Assembly: GCF_029016285.1 (NCBI RefSeq)
Contig: NZ_CP091975.1
Coordinates: forward strand, 3,286,001 to 3,350,000
DNA length: 64,000 nt
Direction of reading: 5' to 3'
Origin: Vibrio sp. DW001
GTDB lineage: Bacteria; Pseudomonadota; Gammaproteobacteria; Enterobacterales; Vibrionaceae
Below are positions 43,699 to 53,078 of this stretch, piece by piece. How positions within the stretch are numbered: the stretch's first letter is position 1; each line of letters opens with the position of its first letter. The position numbers and the translations under genes are program-made. Below the pieces are notes generated by a model that saw nothing but the letters and a program-made list of their open reading frames with translations, had not been told where the DNA came from and made no database searches.

Positions 43699-44463
43699 TT
43701 AGGATGCGCGGACAACTCGCACACCTTTAGACTCGATTGTTAGTTTCTGTTGATCGCTTAAATTCTCATCCGTAACCAAAACATCCACGCTTTGCCACGC
43801 GAGTTCCAGATTGGGAATTTTCCTACCAATTTTTTCGGATTCAATCATAACAATGACTTCTCTAGACACATCCGCCATAACTTGGCTCAATCCTATCAAC
43901 TCATTAAATGTAGTGGTTCCACGCAATAAATCGACACCATCAGCACCAATGAAAAGTTGGTCAAAGTCGTAAGAGCGCAATACCGATTCAGCGACTTGCC
44001 CTTGAAAGGATTCTGACCTGATATCCCATGTGCCACCAGTCATGAGAAGGGTTGGTTCGTTTTCTAGTGCATTCAAGGCATTGGCAACATGCAATGAATT
44101 CGTCATCACTACTAAGCCTTGTTTGTAATTTAATTCCGGAATAAGGGCACCAGTAGTACTGCCACTATCGATTACAATGCGATTATGGTCCTTAATTAGC
44201 TGAGCAGCCAACTTCGCAAGTTTTATCTTTCGATCCGAAACTTTATCGATATTTTCATCATTAACAACCTCTTTAGGAATGGCGATAGCACCACCGTATC
44301 TCCTTAAGAGAAGGCCATTCGTTTCCAACGAAGCCAGATCTTTTCGAATAGTCACTTCAGAGGTATCAAACTTCTGTGAAAGCGCTTCTACACTGACTTC
44401 ACCCAATTCTGAAACGATCTTCGCTATCGTATGGCGTCTTAACTGTGTATTTCTTTTTGTCAT
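43699..44463 (-). CDS. DeoR/GlpR-family transcriptional regulator
   Basis: This 254-residue protein has the DeoR-type helix-turn-helix (ELGEVSVEALSQKFDTSEVTIRKDLASLETNGLLLRRYGGA, residues about 17-56) and a sensor domain that binds phosphorylated sugars in relatives (DSGSTTGALIPEL). It lies directly upstream of glmS on the same strand, a conserved arrangement in vibrios as I recall. It may respond to an amino-sugar phosphate and control glmS, by inference from position. It diverges from pyk. Confidence 0.9.
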   Translation of the reverse strand: MTKRNTQLRRHTIAKIVSELGEVSVEALSQKFDTSEVTIRKDLASLETNGLLLRRYGGAIAIPKEVVNDENIDKVSDRKIKLAKLAAQLIKDHNRIVIDSGSTTGALIPELNYKQGLVVMTNSLHVANALNALENEPTLLMTGGTWDIRSESFQGQVAESVLRSYDFDQLFIGADGVDLLRGTTTFNELIGLSQVMADVSREVIVMIESEKIGRKIPNLELAWQSVDVLVTDENLSDQQKLTIESKGVRVVRAS

Positions 44464-44885
44464 AGACTGAAACTTATATATTACGAAACGAAAGCATTAT
44501 ATTTCAATTGAAACTTATTTGTCTATTTATTTCGAGCTAAAAATTAAAAATTTTGAGCGTAAACTTTGTCCTAGAACAACTCTAGACAGTGATCTTGATC
44601 AGATTTTTTGTTAGAATTCGCGCCCTAAAGAAATTTAATTACAAAAAAAGCCGTTATTTTTTTGCAACTTTTCGTCTTTAACATAGAGAATGCAAAAAAA
44701 TAGTGATTTGAGCCATAGCAGGCTGCCGCAATGCGGCTACACTATATGAAAGATTTTACGCTCGTTTAGATAGCAGAATTGATTGATGTAAATAGCAGCA
44801 AAAATGTTGTCATTTTCTTTCTTATGTTCTTCTAAACAACAACCAAACTTTAAAATGTAAACATACTTACCGGAGAGTATCTTCC
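44464..44885. promoter_or_regulatory. Divergent promoter region between deoR-type gene and pyk
   Basis: The 422-base AT-rich region includes a CRP-like core AGTGATCTTGATCAGAT (44588-44604) followed by a TTAGAAT -10-like box. A small GC hairpin GCCGC-AAT-GCGGC lies at about 44731-44743 in the presumed pyk leader. I see no Cra (GCTGAAWCGWTTCAGC) or HexR-type palindrome. No open frame worth calling is present. Confidence 0.4.
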
Positions 44886-46298
44886 ATGAAAAAGACCAAA
44901 ATCGTATGTACGATTGGCCCTAAGACTGAATCTGTAGAAAAATTAACTCAACTTGTTGATGCTGGCATGAATGTAATGCGCCTTAATTTCTCTCATGGTG
45001 ATTTCGAAGAGCACGGCACACGTATCAAAAACTTCCGTTCTGTGATGGAAACTAAAGGTAAGCAACTTGCTATCCTTCTTGATACTAAAGGCCCAGAAAT
45101 CCGTACTATCAAACTAGAAAACGGCAATGACGTTGATCTAGTCGCTGGTCAAGAATTCACTTTCACAACTGATATTACAGTTGTTGGTAACAAAGACATC
45201 GTTGCTGTAACTTACGCGGGTTTCTCTAAAGACCTTACCGTTGGTGACACTATCCTAATCGATGATGGCCTAATCGAAATGGAAGTGATTGCAACGACTG
45301 ATACTGATGTTAAATGTAAAGTTCTTAACAACGGTGCTCTAGGCGAAAACAAAGGTGTAAACCTTCCTGGTGTTTCAGTTAAGCTTCCTGCGCTATCTGA
45401 AAAAGATAAAGCTGACCTTAAATTTGGTTGTGAGCAAGGCGTAGATTTCGTTGCGGCTTCTTTCATTCGTAAAGAAGAAGACGTTAAAGAAATTCGTGAG
45501 CTTCTTGTTGCTAACGGCGGCGAAAGCATCCACATCATCTCTAAAATTGAAAACCAAGAAGGTGTTGATAACTTCGACGCTATCCTTGCTGCTTCTGACG
45601 GCATCATGGTTGCTCGTGGTGATCTTGGTGTTGAGATCCCAGCAGAAGAAGTAATCTTCGCTCAGAAAATGATGATCGAGAAATGTAATCGCGCACGTAA
45701 AACGGTTATCACTGCAACTCAAATGCTTGACTCTATGATCAATAACCCACGTCCAACTCGTGCTGAAGCGGGCGATGTTGCAAACGCAGTAATGGATGGA
45801 ACAGATGCTGTAATGCTTTCTGGTGAGACAGCGAAAGGCAAATACCCTGTTGAAGCAGTAACAATTATGGCTCAAATCTGTAACCGTACAGATAGAGTAT
45901 TAAAAGCTGAACTCGGCGATCGCTTAGATAGCCCACGTTTACGTATCACTGAAGCAGTATGTAAAGGCGCAGTAGACACAGCGGAAAAACTAGCCGCTCC
46001 ACTTATCGTTGTTGCAACTGACGGCGGTAAATCTGCTCGTTCAGTACGTAAATACTTCCCAACTGCAAATATTCTTGCGCTTACTACTAACAAGAAAACG
46101 GCAGCACAGTTAGTTCTTACTAAAGGTGTTCGTCCAGTTGTTGTTGATTCAATCGCTAACACTGACGAATTCTATGTTAACGGTAAAGAGCTTGCGCTAA
46201 ATACTGGTCTTGGTAAGAAAGGTGATATCGTCGTGATGGTTTCTGGTGCACTCGTTGCTTCAGGCACGACAAACACCGCGTCTGTACACGTACTATAA
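44886..46298 (+). CDS. pykF: Pyruvate kinase (PykF type)
   Basis: This 470-residue glycolytic enzyme converts phosphoenolpyruvate and ADP to pyruvate and ATP. Family motifs are [15 protein letters not shown] near the N-terminus, [16 protein letters not shown], the active-site [43 protein letters not shown] stretch and the allosteric C-terminal domain. Length equals E. coli PykF (470). Codon use is strongly biased, as expected for a highly expressed gene. A clear terminator follows at 46321. Confidence 0.97.
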   Translation: MKKTKIVCTIGPKTESVEKLTQLVDAGMNVMRLNFSHGDFEEHGTRIKNFRSVMETKGKQLAILLDTKGPEIRTIKLENGNDVDLVAGQEFTFTTDITVVGNKDIVAVTYAGFSKDLTVGDTILIDDGLIEMEVIATTDTDVKCKVLNNGALGENKGVNLPGVSVKLPALSEKDKADLKFGCEQGVDFVAASFIRKEEDVKEIRELLVANGGESIHIISKIENQEGVDNFDAILAASDGIMVARGDLGVEIPAEEVIFAQKMMIEKCNRARKTVITATQMLDSMINNPRPTRAEAGDVANAVMDGTDAVMLSGETAKGKYPVEAVTIMAQICNRTDRVLKAELGDRLDSPRLRITEAVCKGAVDTAEKLAAPLIVVATDGGKSARSVRKYFPTANILALTTNKKTAAQLVLTKGVRPVVVDSIANTDEFYVNGKELALNTGLGKKGDIVVMVSGALVASGTTNTASVHVL

Positions 46299-46320
46299 AA
46301 TTCAAATATTGAATTTAGAA

Positions 46321-46346
46321 AGAGGGCTAAATAGCCCTCTTTTTTT
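46321..46346 (+). terminator. pykF terminator
   Basis: AGAGGGCT and AGCCCTCT pair perfectly around AAAT and are followed by six T, 22 bases after the pykF stop. Confidence 0.93.
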
Positions 46347-46412
46347 GTGCCAAAGAAAATAATCAGACTAAAGTCGCAGATAAAAGCAGCATATTGATAG
46401 AGCTTAAATATG

Positions 46413-46438
46413 AAGAATCGGGGATCCCCCCGATTCTT
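46413..46438. terminator. Strong GC hairpin after small ORF
   Basis: AAGAATCGGGG (46413-46423) and CCCCGATTCTT (46428-46438) form a perfect 11-bp stem with an ATCC loop. On the minus strand it starts within the stop codon of the small frame at 46437-46568. The following bases are AT-rich but contain no long T-run, so termination is likely but not certain. Confidence 0.65.
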
Positions 46439-46568
46439 ACCATCCGAAAAACTCTTTGTGATGTGTATTTAAAAGTAGAACCATTGGTAAAAAATAAATT
46501 GCACTCATATTAATACCAAGTATAACCAAGCTTCCGACGGTTACTCTTACTAATGATTTGTTCAACAT
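46437..46568 (-). CDS. Candidate 43-residue membrane peptide
   Basis: An ATG at 46568 is preceded by GAGG six bases upstream. It encodes 43 residues: a short basic N-terminus (MLNKSLVRVTVG), one hydrophobic segment of about 23 residues and a hydrophilic tail ending HHKEFFGW. The frame is open further upstream to 46634, but this start has the best ribosome site. The stop overlaps the strong hairpin at 46413-46438. The signal, membrane segment and hairpin support a real small inner-membrane protein; I do not recognise it. Confidence 0.5.
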   Translation of the reverse strand: MLNKSLVRVTVGSLVILGINMSAIYFLPMVLLLNTHHKEFFGW

Positions 46569-46731
46569 ACCGTGCCTCATATACCCAGACTGTATGACTT
46601 TATTACTAAACCGAAGATATCGCGTTTTGTCCAAAACGAGCTAATCGTTCAAAAAACAATCAATTTGTTTATCTATAAGTGTAGCTTAGATAATTTTTAA
46701 AATTCTACTTTAGTCTAGTTGTTGCAAATAT

Positions 46732-46908
46732 GTGACAAATCGCTCGTTATTACGTATTAAAAGTGAGATGGAAATATTGAGAAATAGGTGCCCATGCATA
46801 TTGATATTCACTCCATCAAGCACATTTTACTAAGCAACTATTTAGTGGTATTGGTAAAAGTTTTCTTCATTCAAAATTAAAGCCCTCTATTCAATAGAAG
46901 GCTTTATT
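46732..46908 (+). other. Candidate small transcription unit with 28-residue ORF
   Basis: GTGACA (46732-46737) and TATTAA (46755-46760) are spaced by 17 bases, like a sigma-70 promoter. An ATG at 46794, preceded by AGGTG, opens a 28-codon frame to 46880 with a hydrophobic middle (LLSNYLVVLVKVFFI). It ends inside the hairpin at 46879-46905. This could be a small RNA or small protein gene of about 140 nucleotides. It is a pattern-based candidate only. Confidence 0.35.
46879..46905. terminator. Hairpin downstream of ilvH, bidirectional
   Basis: AAAGCCCTCTATT and AATAGAAGGCTTT pair with one mismatch around a single C. On the minus strand GGGCTTTAATTTT follows, which suits termination of ilvIH. 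It also faces the candidate small unit on the plus strand. Confidence 0.75.
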
Positions 46909-46930
46909 TCATTGCGGAAATTTTAACGTA

Positions 46931-47425
46931 TTAAGCTTTCAAAGCTCGCTCACCCCGAACAATACCGACGACACCAGATCGCGCTACCTCAACGACCTCT
47001 GTTACATCCGAAATAGTGCTAATAAAGGCATCGAGTTTATCACTATCACCCGCCAACTGGATGGTGTACAAAGCGGGTGTGATATCAACTATCTGACCAC
47101 GAAAGATATCCGCTGTACGTTTTACTTCTGTTCTCACGGTTCCGCTTGCCTTAACCTTAACCAACATAAGCTCTCTCTCAATGTGGTTATATTCGGTCAC
47201 TTCTTGCACTTTTAAAACATCGATCAATTTATTCAACTGTTTTTCTATCTGCTCAAGTACCATGTCATCACTATCGGTAGTGATGTTTAGTCTCGATAAT
47301 GTCTCGTCATCCGTTGGAGATACCGTTAACGATTCAATGTTATATCCGCGCTGAGAAAAAAGACCAACAACACGAGAAAGAGATCCGGCTTCATTTTCAA
47401 GTAGCAGTGAAATTATATGTCTCAT
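46931..47425 (-). CDS. ilvH: Acetolactate synthase III small regulatory subunit
   Basis: This 164-residue protein has an N-terminal ACT domain (HIISLLLENEAGSLSRVVGLFSQRGYNIESLTV, residues about 3-36) that binds valine for feedback inhibition of the large subunit. The C-terminal half matches IlvH (RTADIFRGQIVDITPALYTIQLAGDSDKLDAF). Length is the same as E. coli IlvH (163). Its ATG overlaps the ilvI stop by one base (TAATG), so the subunits are coupled. Confidence 0.97.
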   Translation of the reverse strand: MRHIISLLLENEAGSLSRVVGLFSQRGYNIESLTVSPTDDETLSRLNITTDSDDMVLEQIEKQLNKLIDVLKVQEVTEYNHIERELMLVKVKASGTVRTEVKRTADIFRGQIVDITPALYTIQLAGDSDKLDAFISTISDVTEVVEVARSGVVGIVRGERALKA

Positions 47426-49143
47426 TAGGTTCTCTCCGTTTTACTTAGCCACATTTTGTCCATACCTTCGCCTTTGATATGCATTGGGTATACGTGCTCA
47501 GTTTCATCTATTGTAATGTCTACAAAAACCAATTTATCTTTCATATCTAAAGCACGCTTTAGCTCTGATTCCAATTCATCCGGAGAAGAAATACGAATGC
47601 CAACATGCCCGTAAGCTTCAGCAATAGCAGCAAAATCTGGGACAGAATCCATATAAGAAGAAGAATGACGGCCTTGATAGATCATATCTTGCCACTGCTT
47701 AACCATACCTAAAAATCGGTTATTTAGGTTAATGATCTTAACTGGAATGTCATATTGAAGAGCCGTCGATAACTCTTGAATATTCATTTGAATACTTCCA
47801 TCACCCGTGACAATAACCACCTCTTCATCCGGCATAGCAAATTTAACGCCCATACCAGCGGGTAGTCCAAAGCCCATCGTGCCTAAACCACCAGAGTTTA
47901 TCCAACGACGTGGTTTATCAAACGGATAGTAAAGTGCAGCAAACATCTGATGCTGGCCCACATCTGACGCTACATAAGCTTCACCATCGGTTAATTTATA
48001 TAACGTCTCAATCACTTCTTGAGGTTTTATTTTATCTGGCGACTTTTCATAACTCAGACAGCTACGAGCTTGCCATTGATTGATGTCACTCCACCAGCGA
48101 TCGATAGCTTCTACGTCATTCGAACCATTCTGCTCATCCAGAAGTTTCAGCATCGCATCCAAAACGACATCGGCAGAACCAACGATTGGAACATCCGCCC
48201 TAATGATCTTAGAAATCGAAGAAGGGTCAATATCAATATGCATTACCTTGGCATTTGGGCAATATTTTTCTACATTGTTTGTCGTTCTGTCATCAAAACG
48301 AACACCCACACCGAAGATTAAATCACAATTATGCATCGCCATATTGGCTTCATAAAGCCCGTGCATACCCAACATACCCAACGCGTTTTTATGGGTTCCA
48401 GGAAAAGCACCTAGTCCCATTAATGTGCTTACCACTGGTAAATTCAGTCTTTCCGCTAATTGAATTAATTGTTTGTCACATTCAGATATTACGGCTCCAC
48501 CACCTACATATAAAACTGGCTTTTTAGCTTCCAACAACGTTTTTAAGCCTTTTTTAATTTGCCCTTTGTGACCAGTCATTGTGGGATTATACGAGCGCAT
48601 CTTGATTGATTCTGGATACTCATAGGGGAACTTAAGCAGTGGATTTAACATATCCTTCGGGAGATCAACAACAACAGGGCCGGGACGACCAGTTGATGCT
48701 AAATAGAATGCTTTTTTTATTATCTCAGGGATTTTCTTAGGATCCGTCACTAAGAAGCTATGCTTTACGACGGGACGTGAAATTCCAATCATATCGCACT
48801 CTTGGAATGCATCATTACCAATGAGTGTGCCGGGTACTTGGCCAGAAAGTACGACGAGAGGTGCCGAGTCCATATAAGCGGTGCCGATACCTGTAATCGC
48901 GTTGGTTGCCCCAGGACCAGAAGTAACAAGTACTACGCCAGTTTTACCTGTCGCACGCGCGTAACCATCAGCCATGTGCACAGCGGCTTGCTCATGACGT
49001 ACAAGTACGTGTTCAATATCGCTTTTCTCGTGAAGTGCATCGTAGATGTCAAGAACTGAGCCACCAGGGTAGCCAAAGATGTGTTCAACGCCTTCGTCTA
49101 ATAACGAACGAACAACCATATCCGCGCCGGATAACATTTCCAT
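47425..49143 (-). CDS. ilvI: Acetolactate synthase III large catalytic subunit
   Basis: This 572-residue thiamine-diphosphate enzyme condenses pyruvate units (or pyruvate and 2-oxobutyrate) in valine, leucine and isoleucine synthesis. [19 protein letters not shown] with the catalytic glutamate in [19 protein letters not shown] lies at the N-terminus. The diphosphate-binding [29 protein letters not shown] motif is near residue 440, with a FAD-domain segment between. Length matches E. coli IlvI (574). An AAGGAGAG ribosome site precedes the ATG. Confidence 0.97.
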   Translation of the reverse strand: MEMLSGADMVVRSLLDEGVEHIFGYPGGSVLDIYDALHEKSDIEHVLVRHEQAAVHMADGYARATGKTGVVLVTSGPGATNAITGIGTAYMDSAPLVVLSGQVPGTLIGNDAFQECDMIGISRPVVKHSFLVTDPKKIPEIIKKAFYLASTGRPGPVVVDLPKDMLNPLLKFPYEYPESIKMRSYNPTMTGHKGQIKKGLKTLLEAKKPVLYVGGGAVISECDKQLIQLAERLNLPVVSTLMGLGAFPGTHKNALGMLGMHGLYEANMAMHNCDLIFGVGVRFDDRTTNNVEKYCPNAKVMHIDIDPSSISKIIRADVPIVGSADVVLDAMLKLLDEQNGSNDVEAIDRWWSDINQWQARSCLSYEKSPDKIKPQEVIETLYKLTDGEAYVASDVGQHQMFAALYYPFDKPRRWINSGGLGTMGFGLPAGMGVKFAMPDEEVVIVTGDGSIQMNIQELSTALQYDIPVKIINLNNRFLGMVKQWQDMIYQGRHSSSYMDSVPDFAAIAEAYGHVGIRISSPDELESELKRALDMKDKLVFVDITIDETEHVYPMHIKGEGMDKMWLSKTERT

Positions 49144-49511
49144 TGTTTTCTCTCCTTAATACGTCCAATTAGCTGCAGCTGATAAGCCCTAAGCTCGTGG
49201 TATCTTGGTGTGTGACCAATGACCTACTAATTGTCGTATTACATAGTTAGGGCTTATTCGTAGCCTAAAATATTGAGCTTTAGATGTTTAGAACCTCTAG
49301 GAGTTCGTAAAAGCTCACAATATATCCATGAATCAGTACAAGGCATACCCTCAATACTGAGTCCCTAATTTCAATCTTATCGTCTCTGAAATCAAGAGCA
49401 AACAGCAAAAAACGACCATCCGCTATTATTCTTTAATTTATCAGCGATTAACTCTAACATTGGAAACATTAGCAGCACATAAAGCAACCAGCTAGGTTTA
49501 ATTTCAACAAA
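49144..49511. promoter_or_regulatory. ilvIH upstream/leader region with an 11-bp inverted repeat
   Basis: The stretch upstream of ilvI contains ATAAGCCCTAA (49182-49192) and TTAGGGCTTAT (49247-49257), a perfect inverted repeat with a 54-base loop, 39-114 bases before the ATG. No T-run follows it in the ilvI direction. Short frames here are not clearly rich in Leu, Ile or Val codons behind a good ribosome site, so I do not call an attenuator peptide. Confidence 0.4.
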
Positions 49512-49545
49512 AAAGCCCGTTGAATTTTTTGCTTCAACGGGCTTT
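49512..49545 (-). terminator. Terminator of the acyl-CoA ligase gene
   Basis: AAAGCCCGTTGAA and TTCAACGGGCTTT form a perfect 13-bp stem around an eight-base loop. On the minus strand a run of T follows (GGGCTTTTTTGTTG). Confidence 0.92.
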
Positions 49546-49580
49546 AATCACAAAGTCATAATGCTCATTAGCTTATTGAG

Positions 49581-51398
49581 CTATTTGTCATTTTTTTTCT
49601 TTGTTTTATCCGTATACATATCTTCAATTTCTTCTTCGTAACGCTCGTGAATAACCTTTCGGCGTAATTTTTGCGTCGGCGTTAACTCACCTTTGTCCAT
49701 AGAAAATGCTTTGGGCAACAATGTAAATTTCTTAACCTGTTCGAATTTAGCCAGGTCCTTTTGAAGTTCAGCAACTCTTTTCTCTAACATTTCCACAATA
49801 TGGCTATGTTTAAGTAGCTCCATTCTATCGTGATATTTGATGTTAAGTTCTTTGGCATATTCTTCGAGCGATTCAAAACTAGGCACAATAAGCGCAGATA
49901 CAAACTTACGTGTATCTGCGATAACCGCAATTTGCTCTATGAAATGATCTTTACCAATAGCACCTTCTACCACTTGTGGCGCTATATATTTCCCGCCGGA
50001 GGTCTTCATCAATTCTTTGATACGGTCAGTAATAAAAAGGCATCCGTTTTCATCAAATTCACCAGCATCACCTGTTTTTAAGAAGCCATTATCATCAAAC
50101 GTTGCTGCTGTCTCCTCGGGCATTTTGTAATAGCCACGCATCACCATTGGGCCACGAACAAGAATTTCACTATTTTCGCCAATCTTCACTTGTGCGCCAG
50201 GCATAGTGGTACCGATAGAGTCTGGGTTAAATATCCCGTCATCCCAACAAGAAACCGTTGCCGTTGTTTCTGTCATGCCATAACCGAGCTTAACGTTTAT
50301 GCCAATTGCATGGAAGAAACGACCGATTGTTGCGTCTAACTTCGCACCACCACAAGGCATAAAGTTAATGTTGCCACCAAGCAATGCACGCAGTTTAGCG
50401 AGGACTAATTTGTCAGCTAGCTTAAAGCTCTTTTTAAGTATAATTGAAGGCTCTCTGCCTTCTTGCTTACAAACCGCGATGCGTGCTCCCATGTTTACAG
50501 CCCAGGTAAAAATCATCTTACGATGCACAGGCGCTCGGGATACTTTTTCATGGATAGCGGCAAATATTTTCTCGTAAAAACGAGGAACAGCACACATTAC
50601 CGTAGGACGGATATCGGCTAGTGCATCACGGACCTGCATTGTATCTTGCAGGTAGCAATTCGTTGCACCTTTATAGAGTACGTAAAAACTCCACGCACGC
50701 TCATAGACATGTGACAAGGGCAGGAAGCACAGCGATACATCGTCTTCCGTCAATGTCATCTTAAGGTCATGACCTTCACACTGAGAGGCCATATTCGAAT
50801 AATCCAACATGACACCTTTAGGCTGTCCTGTCGTCCCAGAGGTGTATATTAGAGTAAATAAATCTTCATAATTCGCTTCGTCTAATCGGAGATCTAAGGT
50901 TTTCTGGTATTCCTGTGAACCTCTCGCGATAAAGTCATCCCATTTAATCGCATACGGATTATCTTGTAGATCAACATCATCACACATAACAACGATAAGC
51001 TCTAACTCATCGCAATCATCAAAAATATTAACAGCTGCGTCATATTGTGGCTGTTCACCAACGAAAAGAATTTTTACGTCAGCATTTTGAAGAATAAATG
51101 CGGACTGATTTGCGGTATTCGTTGGATAAATTGGAACCGTTACAGCTCTCACTTGTAACGAGCCGACATCGGCCATGGTCCAGCGAGGCATGTTATTCGA
51201 GAAAATACCGACTTTGTCTTGCGCTTTCACCCCTTGCGCCAGCAGTGCGAGAGACAACAAATCTAGTTGCTCACCAAAATGCTTCCAGCTGATGCCTTTC
51301 CATGCATTTGCAACTTTATGACGAAGCGCTATTTTGTCTCCACCTTTTGCAACTTGCTCTCTAATACGTTTTACGAGATGAAAATCTAAATTGGCCAT
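49581..51398 (-). CDS. Long-chain fatty acid--CoA ligase (AMP-binding)
   Basis: This protein of about 605 residues belongs to the FadD15-like branch of acyl-CoA synthetases, activating fatty acids through an acyl-AMP. The P-loop motif is [30 protein letters not shown] and the [34 protein letters not shown] hinge region follow. The frame extends to 51422, but the ATG at 51398 ([12 protein letters not shown]) has an AAAGGT site and fits the family N-terminus. It lies between leuO and ilvIH, a vibrio-type neighbourhood. Confidence 0.92.
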   Translation of the reverse strand: MANLDFHLVKRIREQVAKGGDKIALRHKVANAWKGISWKHFGEQLDLLSLALLAQGVKAQDKVGIFSNNMPRWTMADVGSLQVRAVTVPIYPTNTANQSAFILQNADVKILFVGEQPQYDAAVNIFDDCDELELIVVMCDDVDLQDNPYAIKWDDFIARGSQEYQKTLDLRLDEANYEDLFTLIYTSGTTGQPKGVMLDYSNMASQCEGHDLKMTLTEDDVSLCFLPLSHVYERAWSFYVLYKGATNCYLQDTMQVRDALADIRPTVMCAVPRFYEKIFAAIHEKVSRAPVHRKMIFTWAVNMGARIAVCKQEGREPSIILKKSFKLADKLVLAKLRALLGGNINFMPCGGAKLDATIGRFFHAIGINVKLGYGMTETTATVSCWDDGIFNPDSIGTTMPGAQVKIGENSEILVRGPMVMRGYYKMPEETAATFDDNGFLKTGDAGEFDENGCLFITDRIKELMKTSGGKYIAPQVVEGAIGKDHFIEQIAVIADTRKFVSALIVPSFESLEEYAKELNIKYHDRMELLKHSHIVEMLEKRVAELQKDLAKFEQVKKFTLLPKAFSMDKGELTPTQKLRRKVIHERYEEEIEDMYTDKTKKKNDK

Positions 51399-51576
51399 TT
51401 TATTTACCTTTGGCTTACACATGTAAGCTTAATCTGCCGACAAGTGTACATTTAGCATTGGAAAAGGCAACAAATGAAGGTCTTCTAGATAGCGTAAATT
51501 GACAAATTTGTGTATTAGGCACTATCTGAATAAATTAATTGGTTTTGAAGTCAAACTCTTGTTGCTCTAGAACTGA

Positions 51577-51615
51577 AAAAGCCCCTACAAGACTCTTTCT
51601 TATTGGGGCTTTTTT
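51577..51615. terminator. leuO terminator
   Basis: AAAAAGCCCC (51577-51586) pairs with GGGGCTTTTT (51605-51614) around 18 bases. T-runs on both strands make it suitable for ending leuO (minus strand). Confidence 0.85.
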
Positions 51616-51634
51616 GTTCTTAATTTAAGCGAAT

Positions 51635-52597
51635 CTAATTTGATTTAGCGATCGCTTCACCGCAAATAAGCATTAACTGATCACGCATCCAGATATGACC
51701 TCGATCTTTCTCACTAGATTCATGCCAGCTTAAGAACCCGTCTATTTTGTTGCTCTCAAGTGGAAAATCCATCACCTTTAAATCGAGTCTATCTGACAGG
51801 TTTTCTACTAACCAGCGGGGTGCAACTGTAATCAACTCTGACTGACTCACTACATAAAGCACATTGCTAAGGCTTGTCCCCATATAAGCAGCACTGCATT
51901 CAAGGCCTTTGTATGCTTGTTCTGAGAAACTACGCATGCCATTCAGTTTAGATAACTTAGCATGTTTTTCAGCTAACAATTCTTGCTCAGAGATAGCATC
52001 ACTAATTCTAGGGTGCGAAGACGCAGCCACGACAACGAGTTCATCACTAAAAATTTCAGTGCTTGAAAAGCCTTGCTCTTCAAAGCGTTCATAATCGATA
52101 ACGAAATCGACTTCTTGAAAACGCATCTTTTCATTCAAGTTTGCATCAAATTCAGCGTCTAGGTGTAAGCGAATATTTGGTGCTTGCTCCCCGATACCCG
52201 TTAAGATTTTCGGCGCAAAACGCACATCACTTGGACTACATATTGCCAGCTTAAATAGTCGGCTTGAGGTTTGAGCTGCAAAAATAGAACTTGGAAGTTC
52301 ATTACGAACTAATTGCAATGCTTGACGTACTGGCCCAAACAACTGACGAGCTCTTTGTGTTGGTTGAATGCCTCTACCATGTCGCATGAATAGTTCGTCG
52401 TTAAACATAACCTTAAGTCGCGCAACCGCATTACTTACTGCCGGTTGAGACATGTTTAAATTATGCGCGGCTCGAGTGATATTTTGCTCTTGCATAACTG
52501 CATCAAAAACAGTTAGCAAATTTAAGTCCACTCCTCGTAGCGTAGATTCCATTCTGTGGCTAGGTGCAACATTATTTGATTCGGATTTATTGTGCAT
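51635..52597 (-). CDS. leuO: LysR-family regulator LeuO
   Basis: This 320-residue protein matches LeuO. The typical start of its domain is RGVDLNLLTVFDAVMQEQNITRAAHNLNMSQPAVSNAVARLKVMFNDELFMRHGRGIQPT. LeuO acts as a global regulator and H-NS antagonist in enterobacteria and vibrios. GAGG lies 8 bases before the ATG. The 481 bases upstream are very AT-rich, which fits H-NS-type silencing and self-control. A terminator follows at 51577-51615. Confidence 0.93.
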   Translation of the reverse strand: MHNKSESNNVAPSHRMESTLRGVDLNLLTVFDAVMQEQNITRAAHNLNMSQPAVSNAVARLKVMFNDELFMRHGRGIQPTQRARQLFGPVRQALQLVRNELPSSIFAAQTSSRLFKLAICSPSDVRFAPKILTGIGEQAPNIRLHLDAEFDANLNEKMRFQEVDFVIDYERFEEQGFSSTEIFSDELVVVAASSHPRISDAISEQELLAEKHAKLSKLNGMRSFSEQAYKGLECSAAYMGTSLSNVLYVVSQSELITVAPRWLVENLSDRLDLKVMDFPLESNKIDGFLSWHESSEKDRGHIWMRDQLMLICGEAIAKSN

Positions 52598-53078
52598 TTA
52601 TGTGCCTCATAAGTTTTTCTACGTTGCTTTAGTGAGTATCGTCATTACACGGTTGTCACTGAGTTAGGAACCTAGAATGTAGTTAGTATGCTTATCGTAA
52701 CAACAGCCTGTTGTCCGTGTGATACAACTATCCGTCAATAGGTTAGGTTAATTCAATAACCTTTATAAATAATTACTTTATTTTATCTCATTAGAAAAAA
52801 TATCTTTAAATTTTAATTATTTACAATAAAACCTAAAATTATATAAATAATCTAAAGTAATGGAATTGAGGAAAATCATTCGGCAAACACATGACAAAAA
52901 CAATAATGGTGGATGGAAAATTGGTCTTAAGAACTAAACTGGATGAATTCTGACTAACTGTGCATTAGAAAGTAATAGCATTTTGACTTTTTTTTGACGC
53001 GCTCGTTGCTAATAAGCGTCATTCACCGGTGTCACACTAGCTCATGGTTAGTCGTTTACGGCTGATAGTAGGTTTACT
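52598..53078. promoter_or_regulatory. AT-rich region upstream of leuO
   Basis: This 481-base stretch holds no gene. Its middle (about 52735-52870) consists largely of A and T runs, typical of leuO promoter regions bound by H-NS and LeuO. I identify no exact operator. Confidence 0.45.

Noticed and set aside
45393..45875. Long open frame antisense to pykF
   Set aside because: It lies wholly inside a strongly codon-biased pykF and shows no recognisable protein pattern; such frames arise from the biased codons.
49144..49511. Attenuator leader peptide for ilvIH
   Set aside because: Short frames with some Leu codons exist, but their ribosome sites are badly spaced and no terminator with a T-run follows.
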